Positions 15,959 through 22,902 of a stretch of DNA of 64,000 nucleotides are shown here, piece by piece (the stretch's first letter is position 1; each line of letters begins with the position of its first letter). Both the position numbers and the translations under genes were made by a program. Below the pieces are notes generated by a model that saw only the letters and a list, made by a program, of their open reading frames with translations, had not been told where the DNA came from and searched no databases. This stretch comes from Leptospira neocaledonica (GTDB taxonomy: Bacteria; Spirochaetota; Leptospiria; Leptospirales; Leptospiraceae), in NCBI RefSeq assembly GCF_002812205.1, contig NZ_NPEA01000007.1, positions 1 to 64,000 on the forward strand, given 5' to 3'.

Positions 15959-16447
15959 ATGAACTTGAAGATTTATACTATATTTGTCGCTATCGGAAAT
16001 GCTATATTAGCAATATTTGCATTAAGTTTATTGATATTGGAGTGGGATAAGGTAGATGCATTCCGTCTTTTTTTAGCTTTAACTTTGGGCTCGATTTTCG
16101 CTTTTTTCTCTTACCGACAATTTAAAAAAATTAAAGAGATCAGAGAAGAAGAGCAGGCATTCGCTCCTCCTTTAGATGCGACCGTTGAGGAAAAAATTAA
16201 ATACTGCAGAAATATGATATATTTGTCTTTAGTTGCCTTTCCGTTTGTTTCTATTATGATCATATTGGATCTTAATAAGTTAGAGTCTGGGAGTGTAGAG
16301 CACGTTAGAATTTGGGCTCCTGTAGCATTTGTTTATGAGCAATTAGGGTATTGGCCTGGTATTCTTTTTGTACCGGTATTGGGCGTTTTTGTAATTTTTG
16401 TAATGGCGAGAAAGATGCGCCAATTGAAGTCAGAAGGAATGACTTGA
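15959..16447 (+). CDS. small membrane protein of unknown function
   Basis: A 162-residue protein with four hydrophobic segments in two pairs (residues about 5-26, 33-50; 85-105, 122-150) separated by a charged loop (KKIKEIREEEQ). GGAG precedes the ATG. Not recognised. Sole gene of its cassette. Confidence 0.55.
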   Translation: MNLKIYTIFVAIGNAILAIFALSLLILEWDKVDAFRLFLALTLGSIFAFFSYRQFKKIKEIREEEQAFAPPLDATVEEKIKYCRNMIYLSLVAFPFVSIMIILDLNKLESGSVEHVRIWAPVAFVYEQLGYWPGILFVPVLGVFVIFVMARKMRQLKSEGMT

Positions 16448-16492
16448 TTGCATTCACTTTAAGAAATTAATCCAAAATTAAGGATGAACGGC

Positions 16493-16600
16493 GCCTAACT
16501 TTCCGCGCTTTCCGCTTTGTCACTCGTCTTGCAGAGCAATTCTATCGCCTGTTTTTGCTTTGCTCAGCGTGTCAACGTTGTCAAGCCTTGATCGTTAGGC
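16493..16600 (+). repeat. attC site 20, medium type (108 bp)
   Basis: Left box GCCTAAC (16493-16499), right box GTTAGGC (16594-16600). The left inner arm is rearranged (TTTCCGCGCTTTCC), so the left side pairs less well than in other sites. Confidence 0.7.
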
Positions 16601-16649
16601 ATAATAACGCTTGAATTTCATCGAAGATAAAGAATTACTAACTTTCAGT

Positions 16650-17168
16650 ATGAAAAAAATAATCCTAATTTCTATCTTTCTGCTTATTTCAAAATGCTCT
16701 TCCCAATATGGGGTAATTAAGGAAGTAAAAGACGATTTTAAAAACTCTTCGGCATTAACTTTAGAAATTTATACAAATACGGAGAATACAGCTAAAGGAG
16801 CGAAGACTTTGTTCTTAAATTTTACAAAGTCGTTTGATTCGAATTCAGCAGGGGTTATTAAGTGTTCCATTTCTGCTAAAACTCTGGTTGGTGGTCCACA
16901 AAGGTTTTCAAGTTCTATATTTCTTAAAATAGATAATAAAAAGATAAATATCAAACTAACGGCTAACAAAATTGCGGCAACAGAGTTATTAGAATTATCT
17001 ATTCGCTCAGGGGAATTTATTCTTACGAATGAGCTTCAGAATGATATTCTAAATGCAAGCAGCATGTCGGTCCGTTTCTATTCGAATGAAATAGCGTATG
17101 ATGCATATTATTCCGACAGCGATTTAAATATAATAAAAGAATTAATAAAAAGAAAACCTATAATATAA
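16650..17168 (+). CDS. lipoprotein, paralogue of the chromosomal lipoprotein at 31820
   Basis: A 172-residue protein with lipobox LISKC (Cys about 16). Its second half (TNELQNDILNASSMSVRFYS, then YYSDSDLNIIKELIK) aligns with the C-terminal part of the non-cassette lipoprotein at 31820-32431 (TKEMENDILSAKSLQYRLYS, then FVSESQLETIQKFIK). The two are clearly homologous, which ties this cassette to a gene of the same kind of genome. The ATG at 16650 begins the signal peptide; the longer frame is not supported. Confidence 0.65.
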   Translation: MKKIILISIFLLISKCSSQYGVIKEVKDDFKNSSALTLEIYTNTENTAKGAKTLFLNFTKSFDSNSAGVIKCSISAKTLVGGPQRFSSSIFLKIDNKKINIKLTANKIAATELLELSIRSGEFILTNELQNDILNASSMSVRFYSNEIAYDAYYSDSDLNIIKELIKRKPII

Positions 17169-17178
17169 ACGTTACTAG

Positions 17179-17270
17179 ACCTAACTATCGACTCTGATGT
17201 TTTGTCATTCGCCCTGACTGGCGAGTTTCGCACCAAGTCCTTCGGAGTTGCGAAACCTTGGTCGTTATAC
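17179..17270 (+). repeat. attC site 21, medium type (92 bp)
   Basis: Left box ACCTAAC (17179-17185), right box GTTATAC (17264-17270). CAAGTCCTTCGGAGTTGCGAAACC is kept, but the CGTCGTCAAG block is deleted. Confidence 0.7.
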
Positions 17271-17331
17271 GATCTGTAAATAATATTTTTAAAAATGCAT
17301 ATTTCGCACTAATTTTTGTAAATAGAGGCTT

Positions 17332-17898
17332 ATGGAAAATATAATTAAAAAATATGATTATATTTGGGGAGATGATCCTCAATCTATATTAGCTAATTAT
17401 TCCTACCAGAATGAAACGACTAAAAAGCTCGATAACTTGGATGTTAGCGATTTCAATCGTGAATCATTGTATGAGATACTTTTGTGGAAATTGGATAGAT
17501 CAATCGATATTTCTACGGAACTTATTCAGGAGCTCAAATATGTTACTACTATAAAAGAAAAAGAACATTTTCAAGTCCGTGGGATATTAGAAAAATTGCT
17601 TAGAGTTTCTGGAATTGGACTTCCAATGGCTTCGACTATTCTGAGATTTCTTAATCCGAGAGTATTTCAAATAATCGATGATCGTGTATTTAGAATAGTA
17701 TTCCCTAAAGGAAGAAAAAAATACCCTGCGAAGCCATTCCCTCTGAATGATAAGTATATTGAAAATTCTATCGAAATTTACTTTGAATATTTAGATATAT
17801 TACTTCTTTTATGTTCTCAAAAGCTTCCTTTCTATATGGCAGATAGGATATTATATCAATTAGATATTGCTTTGGGAAATCGTATAGGAAGCAAATGA
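17332..17898 (+). CDS. helix-hairpin-helix protein, DNA-glycosylase-like
   Basis: A 188-residue cytoplasmic protein. Residues about 80-125 hold a helix-hairpin-helix (LLRVSGIGLPMASTILRF) followed by FQIIDDRVFR, where an aspartate sits about where HhH-GPD glycosylases place their catalytic Asp. It lacks the iron-sulfur cysteines of MutY/Nth and is short for the superfamily. It may act on modified or damaged DNA, but activity is inference. AGAGG precedes the ATG. Sole gene of its cassette. Confidence 0.55.
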   Translation: MENIIKKYDYIWGDDPQSILANYSYQNETTKKLDNLDVSDFNRESLYEILLWKLDRSIDISTELIQELKYVTTIKEKEHFQVRGILEKLLRVSGIGLPMASTILRFLNPRVFQIIDDRVFRIVFPKGRKKYPAKPFPLNDKYIENSIEIYFEYLDILLLLCSQKLPFYMADRILYQLDIALGNRIGSK

Positions 17899-17952
17899 TG
17901 TTATTTAATTTTGCAATATAATATTGATTTATGACCTCGAATAAATCTACGT

Positions 17953-17975
17953 CGCTAACCCTTGATCATTTAGGC
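17953..17975 (+). repeat. attC site 22, collapsed remnant
   Basis: CGCTAAC is followed almost at once by CCTTGATCATTTAGGC, so nearly the whole loop is deleted and the right box has lost its G (ATTTAGGC). It should not recombine. Confidence 0.55.
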
Positions 17976-18039
17976 AAAATTTCCTTCGAAATATTATTTT
18001 AGTATAAAATCAATCATATGAAATTTTAGGAATCAAGGT

Positions 18040-18654
18040 ATGGGGCTTTTTTCTAGTATATTCACAAAGAATGAAGAAGAACGGAAAGGTACACTTGTAA
18101 CTGCACAACTAAATCATCTTCTCATGCCAATTGATAGAGGAGATTTTTACGAAGATCCAATCGATGATGCTCTTAGAGCATTAGATTATGGCGAAGTCGA
18201 TGGTGGCGGAACTATGCAGTTAGAGTCGGGGGAAATTGAATATATCGATGTAGAAATATTTCTATTTAACTTGGACGAGGGGATCCCTTTTTTAATAAAG
18301 AAAATGGAAGAACTCGGCGCTCCAAAGTCTTCAGTATTAATTATACATGATCAATCTAATCCGAGGCAAATTGAATTTGGTAAGACTGAAGGTGTTGCTA
18401 TTTATTTGGATGGAGTTAATTTGCCGGAAGAAGTTTACAAGACTTCCGATATAAACGAAATAGTAGAAAACTTTAATAATGTTCTGAACGGTATAGGAAG
18501 TATGCAAAGCTATTGGGAGGGAGAAACGGAGACGGCTTTATATTTTTACGGGAGCAATGCAGAGAAAATGAAAAATATTCTTAGAACTAATCTTGCAACA
18601 TATCCATTATGTGAAGGCTGTAGAATTGTAACAATTGCTCCTAAGACTAACTGA
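18040..18654 (+). CDS. cytoplasmic protein of unknown function
   Basis: A 204-residue acidic protein. Motif-like stretches include DDALRALDYGEVDGGGTMQL near residue 45 and ALYFYGSNAEKMKNIL near residue 168, with a CEGC pair close to the C terminus. AGGA precedes the ATG at suitable spacing. I do not know the family. It lies between two decayed attC remnants and so is probably a fixed former cassette. Confidence 0.55.
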   Translation: MGLFSSIFTKNEEERKGTLVTAQLNHLLMPIDRGDFYEDPIDDALRALDYGEVDGGGTMQLESGEIEYIDVEIFLFNLDEGIPFLIKKMEELGAPKSSVLIIHDQSNPRQIEFGKTEGVAIYLDGVNLPEEVYKTSDINEIVENFNNVLNGIGSMQSYWEGETETALYFYGSNAEKMKNILRTNLATYPLCEGCRIVTIAPKTN

Positions 18655-18676
18655 TTCTTTGGCCTAGGGAAACTTC

Positions 18677-18715
18677 ATCTTACTATCGGCTTGTCGTGGT
18701 GTTTCGAGCTTTACC
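18677..18715 (+). repeat. attC site 23, left-arm remnant
   Basis: ATCTTAC-TATCGGCTTGTCG-TGGTGTTTCGAGCTT is a decayed copy of the left arm. The flank GGGAAACTTC still complements the start of this cassette (AAAATTTCC at 17976-17984). No right arm is visible. Confidence 0.55.
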
Positions 18716-18823
18716 TCATCATGATTATATAACAAAATTACTTTGATTATCAAATTGAATATGATAAGATTGAATAGCTACTACCGTTTTCGTAGTAATG
18801 ATCAATCTAACTAAGGAGCTCGA

Positions 18824-19309
18824 ATGCAAAAGGTAGTAACTTTTCTTTGGTTTAACGATCAGGCAAAAGAAGCGGTAGATCTTTACGTATCGCTGTTTGA
18901 AAATGCAAAAATAACAAACACATCGTATCTCACAGAGTCCGTGGCAAAGGCAGCCGGAAAGAAAGTCGGAGATTTGTCGACAATAGACTTTGAACTGAAT
19001 GGCCAAAATTTTACTGCGCTAAATGGCGGCCCGATGTTTACTTTTAACGAAGCTATCTCAATAGCGGTAAACTGCAAAACTCAGGAAGAGATTGATAAGC
19101 TATGGGACGCACTGTCCAAAGGTGGCGAAGAAATTTCTTGTGGATGGCTTAAAGATAAATATGGTGTAACGTGGCAGATTATGCCGGAAAGCCTAGACAT
19201 CATGATGCGTGATCCGGACATTGCTAAAGCTGATCGGGTCGGAGCCGCCATGCTTAGTATGGGTAAACTGAATATAAACGAACTCGAAAAAGCTTACAAA
19301 GGCGAATAA
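18824..19309 (+). CDS. VOC-family protein, PhnB/3-demethylubiquinone methyltransferase-like
   Basis: A 161-residue protein starting QKVVTFLWFNDQAKEAVDLYVSLF, the pattern of the PhnB-like branch of the vicinal-oxygen-chelate superfamily, and containing CGWLKDKYGVTWQIMPE. These proteins form dimers; most of this branch have no proven substrate. GGAG lies before the ATG. It is just beyond the last clear attC remnant and shows higher GC than the cassettes. Confidence 0.75.
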   Translation: MQKVVTFLWFNDQAKEAVDLYVSLFENAKITNTSYLTESVAKAAGKKVGDLSTIDFELNGQNFTALNGGPMFTFNEAISIAVNCKTQEEIDKLWDALSKGGEEISCGWLKDKYGVTWQIMPESLDIMMRDPDIAKADRVGAAMLSMGKLNINELEKAYKGE

Positions 19310-19339
19310 TAATTTCGTTTTTGATAGATTATTCGAAAA

Positions 19340-19996
19340 ATGTATAAGCTTTACCCGACGATCTTACTTATTATTTGTTTGATTCAGTGTATTTATATTG
19401 ACTCGAAATCGTTTCCTAACAATTGGAAAAGATCTAACAGTAATATTGAGAGTTGTTTAGATATCTCAGGTTTGTATAGCTGCAATGGTGCGACGATTTT
19501 TATATCTGAAACGGAAGATAGGATAGTCAATGTCGGAGAAAAAAGAGATAGTGAGTTTAATCAAATTCTTTCTAATTTATTCGGGAATCCTTCGGTAGTA
19601 TATAATTTGAGTAAGAAAAAGCAGTGTTTGCTTACAGTTAAGCAAACATTTTGTAATGAGGTTACAGTAAGTATGGATGCAGTTGCTGAACTTCGTTCAA
19701 ATGAAACTGAGAAAATTCACTTTAGCTCAAATGTTCCGATTGCAAGTTTTAACAAAGAGTTTATTAGTTTAAATACAACTGATTTACCTGCTTCTACCGT
19801 CTATTTTGGAACTTGGAAGATATATAATCGTGAAAACTATATTATTTATATTGGAGAAAACGGAGAATTGATAATAAACAGTCAGGCTACATTCATAGGC
19901 ACTTACGTGTGGCCATTTCTGTTGGTTCCGCTTTTTCACAAAAAATCATCTTGGACAAAGTTTGATATTTTAAAGAACTCGAACTCGCTTCCATGA
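19340..19996 (+). CDS. lipoprotein of unknown function
   Basis: A 218-residue protein with a signal peptide and lipobox LIQC (Cys17). A CLDISGLYSCNGATIFIS segment resembles the start of the mature lipoprotein at 9410 (FSGFYRCSAAGG...YIELS), suggesting a distant common family. Near the C terminus a hydrophobic patch (GTYVWPFLLVPLF) is present. No ribosome site seen. Confidence 0.5.
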   Translation: MYKLYPTILLIICLIQCIYIDSKSFPNNWKRSNSNIESCLDISGLYSCNGATIFISETEDRIVNVGEKRDSEFNQILSNLFGNPSVVYNLSKKKQCLLTVKQTFCNEVTVSMDAVAELRSNETEKIHFSSNVPIASFNKEFISLNTTDLPASTVYFGTWKIYNRENYIIYIGENGELIINSQATFIGTYVWPFLLVPLFHKKSSWTKFDILKNSNSLP

Positions 19997-20055
19997 CGTT
20001 TTAGAAAAGACTGTAAAAAAGATGAAATAGAGATAAGCGATAATAAAAGGAACAT

Positions 20056-20619
20056 ATGAGAAAGTTAATTGCAGCAATTAATATGACGATTGACGGGTTT
20101 TGCGACCATACCTCAGGTGTGCCTGACGAAGAAATACATCAACATTACGCTGATCTATTGAGAAGTGCCGATGCTGCTTTATATGGCAGGATAACCTACC
20201 AGCTTATGGAATTTTGGCGAACTGTGTTAGAAACTCCCACCGGCGATAAGGTAATGGACGACTTTGCAGTTGCAATTGACAACACTCCGAAGATTGTTTT
20301 TTCCCGCACACTGAAAAATGTTGATTGGAAAACTGCAAAATTAGCAAGTCAAGACCTTGAGAAAGAAGTTTTGGAACTCAAACAACAATCGGGTAAAGAT
20401 GTTTTTGTATGCAGTCCGAGCTTGATCGTAGCTTTAACAAAACTTAATTTAATAGACGAATATCAACTTTGTGTTCATCCTGTTATCGCAGGAAGTGGTT
20501 TACAATTATTTAAAAACATCAGCGAAAAAATTACGCTTAAACTTATAAAGACTAAAACTTTTAGCGTTGGTGCAATTATTCTTTATTATGAACCGCAATA
20601 TGCCGGAGTTCCTCGTTAG
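20056..20619 (+). CDS. dihydrofolate reductase family protein (RibD C-terminal type)
   Basis: A 187-residue protein with the family marks: LIAAINMTIDGF at the N terminus, [11 protein letters not shown] at about residue 60, and the C-terminal HPVIAGSGLQLF. Members bind NADPH; substrates are mostly unknown. It is paralogous to the gene at 26267-26830. AAAAGGAAC precedes the ATG. Confidence 0.8.
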   Translation: MRKLIAAINMTIDGFCDHTSGVPDEEIHQHYADLLRSADAALYGRITYQLMEFWRTVLETPTGDKVMDDFAVAIDNTPKIVFSRTLKNVDWKTAKLASQDLEKEVLELKQQSGKDVFVCSPSLIVALTKLNLIDEYQLCVHPVIAGSGLQLFKNISEKITLKLIKTKTFSVGAIILYYEPQYAGVPR

Positions 20620-20624
20620 TTAGC

Positions 20625-20660
20625 TCATAATACGAAATAGTTATTTATATCGTATTATGA
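20625..20660. terminator. AT-rich hairpin after the reductase gene
   Basis: CATAATACGA and TCGTATTATG form a 10-base inverted repeat around a 14-base loop. There is no T run after it, so it is a weak terminator candidate. Confidence 0.35.
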
Positions 20661-20667
20661 AGGATAC

Positions 20668-20700
20668 GGCGCCTACTATCTCATGCCAAGTCCCTATCAA
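20668..20700 (+). repeat. attC remnant 24
   Basis: GGCGCCTACTATCTCATGCCAAGTCC looks like an attC left box with one A lost (GCCTA-CTATC) joined to an inner arm (CTCATGCCAAGTCC). It suggests that the array once extended past 18.7 kb. Confidence 0.4.
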
Positions 20701-20766
20701 CTTGGCTAACGCATCGAAAAAGGAATTTCCTGAAGTTAAAAAATTTCTCGAGGAAAATAAGGAAAA

Positions 20767-21429
20767 ATGAAGAAAAGTTTATTAATATTGATTTTAGTTT
20801 TCAGCTATTGTATGAGCATTCCTCGAAACGTTTATGAAGTTGATAAGGTAGACAAAAAAATTGAAGTAACCAAAAAGAATTTGAATATTAGATTCTTATC
20901 CGATTTGAGATCAGGAGAAAATATTGATTATTCGTTTCTTGCCCTATTACCCTTTGTTCCATCGGGCGAAATAATATTGGATTTCCCGGAGTCCGATCGA
21001 GCTTCTATGGGGACACCCATGAAATATCATTTCGCTGATATTCTAAAAAGAGAATTTGAAAATAAATTTGCGTTTAGCAAAATCAATATCTCCGAATCAG
21101 ATCTTGCACATTCAGATTATACGATTGAAGGTAATTTGAACAAATATTCTTGTAGCAGAGGGCTTTATTTTTATGGTTTAAGCGCATTGGGTCCTTTGCT
21201 TTGGTATTTTGGTGTTCCTGCAATCATTACTTCATGCGAATTGAATGTTGAAATCAATATTAGAAATGAGAAGAATGCGATAATATTTACTAAAAGATAT
21301 ACTGGTAGTAAGTCTGTTTGGTCCGGACTCTATTATAACTTAACTACATTCAATAAAGTTCATAGTTTGCTTATTAAACGATTTGTTGTGGAATTGCTGG
21401 AAGATTCCGAAGAAGTTTTCAAAAAATAA
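20767..21429 (+). CDS. lipoprotein of unknown function
   Basis: A 220-residue protein with an N-terminal signal and lipobox-like VFSYC (Cys about 15). The middle carries a hydrophobic stretch (GLYFYGLSALGPLLWYFGVPAIITSC), and the whole resembles leptospiral lipoproteins with a conserved internal membrane-like segment. The context gives no function. AAGGAAAA precedes the ATG. Confidence 0.5.
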   Translation: MKKSLLILILVFSYCMSIPRNVYEVDKVDKKIEVTKKNLNIRFLSDLRSGENIDYSFLALLPFVPSGEIILDFPESDRASMGTPMKYHFADILKREFENKFAFSKINISESDLAHSDYTIEGNLNKYSCSRGLYFYGLSALGPLLWYFGVPAIITSCELNVEINIRNEKNAIIFTKRYTGSKSVWSGLYYNLTTFNKVHSLLIKRFVVELLEDSEEVFKK

Positions 21430-21527
21430 CCGTATTATTTCGATTACCAACGATCAAATTTGCTTCAATAATTATCAAAACACGACCAAGCCAAATTGCA
21501 AAAATATTACGTTCTAAAGGGTTACTA

Positions 21528-22157
21528 ATGAAAAGATTTCTGATAATTTTAATTGGATTTTCACTTTACAGTTTTCTTCCGGACTTATTCGCAAAAGCTA
21601 ATGTATCTCAAAACTTGCTGGAAGGAGATGTCATATTTCATGAATCAAATTCTGAACAAGCGCGTGCGATTAAATTAGCAACAAAATCTAGATACACGCA
21701 TGTAGGCATAATTTTTAAATATAATAATGAATTTAAGGTGTTAGAAGCGGTTGAGCCCGTTAGAATTACTTCATTGTCTGCATTTATCAAGCGGAGTCAA
21801 AATGGTCACTATGTAATCAAAAGACTCAAAGAAAGGGAAAGCGTGTTAACGGATGAGAAAATATCTGAAATGAAAAAATATGGTAATTCTCTTTTGGGCA
21901 AACACTATGATATTTATTTTGGCTGGGATGATAACCTGATTTATTGTACAGAACTTATATGGAAGCTTTACGATAAATATACAGGCAAAAGGTTAGGGGA
22001 GCTTAGGACTTTAAAGGATTTTGATCTTTCTTCTTCTATTGCGCAGCGTTTAATGAAGAAAAGATATGGGAATAACGTACCTTATTCGGAACCAGTTATC
22101 TCTCCTGTGGATATGTTTAATTCTCCTGAATTGATCACAGTAATTGACCGTAATTAG
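21528..22157 (+). CDS. YiiX-like permuted papain-fold hydrolase, exported
   Basis: A 209-residue protein with a signal peptide of about 22 residues. It carries the permuted NlpC/P60 (YiiX/YebB) pattern: LLEGDVIFHES, then YTHVGIIF with the candidate catalytic His58, VLEAVEP with E73, and IYCTELIWKLY with the candidate nucleophile Cys140. Such enzymes cleave amide or ester bonds in peptidoglycan or lipids in the envelope. AAGGG precedes the ATG. Confidence 0.7.
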   Translation: MKRFLIILIGFSLYSFLPDLFAKANVSQNLLEGDVIFHESNSEQARAIKLATKSRYTHVGIIFKYNNEFKVLEAVEPVRITSLSAFIKRSQNGHYVIKRLKERESVLTDEKISEMKKYGNSLLGKHYDIYFGWDDNLIYCTELIWKLYDKYTGKRLGELRTLKDFDLSSSIAQRLMKKRYGNNVPYSEPVISPVDMFNSPELITVIDRN

Positions 22158-22171
22158 CAATTAGATAGAAC

Positions 22172-22828
22172 ATGAGTATATCAACAAAAAACTTAAATAA
22201 ACTTTCAGATATCAAAACGATCAAAAATTTATCAAAGGCTCTTGCAGCGTTAGATGCAATCCTTTGCCCAGAATGGGAACTCAGATATTATTCCTACGAT
22301 TCTAAATGGTCCGATATGGAAGAACTCGGTTCGATGCGAGATGGAAGTGGTAGCGAATATAAGATACTGTTTAGTCAGTATGGAGCTGCAATTAATGGTT
22401 TTGATCGTGACTCAAAAATGTCGCCTTGGATGAAGAAGAAGCCTGCATATTGGCCAGGGTTATTCGAAGGAATGCCGTCTGAATTTCAAGAATTCATCGA
22501 AACTGAACCCATCCCTTCTATCGGTACTACATTTTTTATTTGGCGTCTAAATAAGGATCAAACATGGAAAACAGGTGATATAGTATTTCCAAAAGGTGGA
22601 GACGATGGCTCTCAAGAATTACTATATATACTAGATGGTAATCCGCTTACGTATCAGAAGTGGGCGGAAGAATATTATGAAATAGAAGTTAGCTTGGACT
22701 TAGTTAAGAAAATCTATAATATGAGCAAGATAGACAATTCTTTCTTAAAAAAGTTGAAAATCAAAGTAGACAATTTAGGACAACTGAAAAGCGATTTGAT
22801 TGAAATTAATTATCCAGTTAATTTATAG
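22172..22828 (+). CDS. conserved protein of unknown function
   Basis: A 218-residue cytoplasmic protein with a tryptophan-rich signature: CPEWELRYYSYDSKW, GSMRDGSGSEYKILF, AYWPGLFEGMP and TTFFIWRLNKDQTW. The pattern is familiar from small stand-alone proteins of unknown function, some of them found near toxin-immunity loci; I cannot name the family. The start lies 14 bases after the hydrolase gene, so the two may be cotranscribed. Confidence 0.5.
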   Translation: MSISTKNLNKLSDIKTIKNLSKALAALDAILCPEWELRYYSYDSKWSDMEELGSMRDGSGSEYKILFSQYGAAINGFDRDSKMSPWMKKKPAYWPGLFEGMPSEFQEFIETEPIPSIGTTFFIWRLNKDQTWKTGDIVFPKGGDDGSQELLYILDGNPLTYQKWAEEYYEIEVSLDLVKKIYNMSKIDNSFLKKLKIKVDNLGQLKSDLIEINYPVNL

Positions 22829-22840
22829 TTCACCCGAACT

Positions 22841-22872
22841 TCACCTAACTGTATATTTCGGGCTGTATACAT
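22841..22872 (+). repeat. attC remnant 25
   Basis: CACCTAACTGTATATTTCGGGCTG has an ACCTAAC box (22843-22849) and a decayed left arm, placed just after a gene as in the array. No right arm is seen. Confidence 0.35.
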
Positions 22873-22902
22873 TTCCCCAAATTGAACTAACAAGAGAACT
22901 AA

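Larger units (their letters stand above)
1..18715 (+). mobile_element. integron-like gene-cassette array (no integrase in window)
   Basis: Repeated GC-rich elements of about 66-167 bp separate AT-rich single-gene units. Each intact element starts with RYYYAAC (usually GCCTAAC), continues TATCGGCTTG-CG, contains small hairpins such as TTGCTTCGCAA and GTCCTTCGGAC, and ends CGTCGTCAAGCC-TTGGTC-GTTAGGC. The outer 7-base boxes are complementary to each other, as are the inner GGCTTG/CAAGCC boxes, with an unpaired spacer between them. That is the R-L-L-R layout known for integron attC sites. All elements face the same way, which places any integrase to the left. Genes are in the same orientation except one at 5807-6175. 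Two toxin-antitoxin cassettes fit the known content of large sedentary arrays. The left end lies outside the window; the right end decays after about 18.7 kb. Confidence 0.85.

Noticed and set aside
1..18715. CRISPR array
   Set aside because: The repeats are long, variable in length, separated by genes of 0.4-1.5 kb, and have internal complementarity. None of this fits CRISPR.
1..18715. Insertion sequences or MITEs between genes
   Set aside because: No transposase and no target duplications. The flanking sequence matches across each gene, not across each repeat, which argues for cassettes rather than inserted repeats.
21470..21500. CACGACCAAGCC as an inverted attC fragment
   Set aside because: Only about 10 bases resemble the reversed right arm; too short to support.
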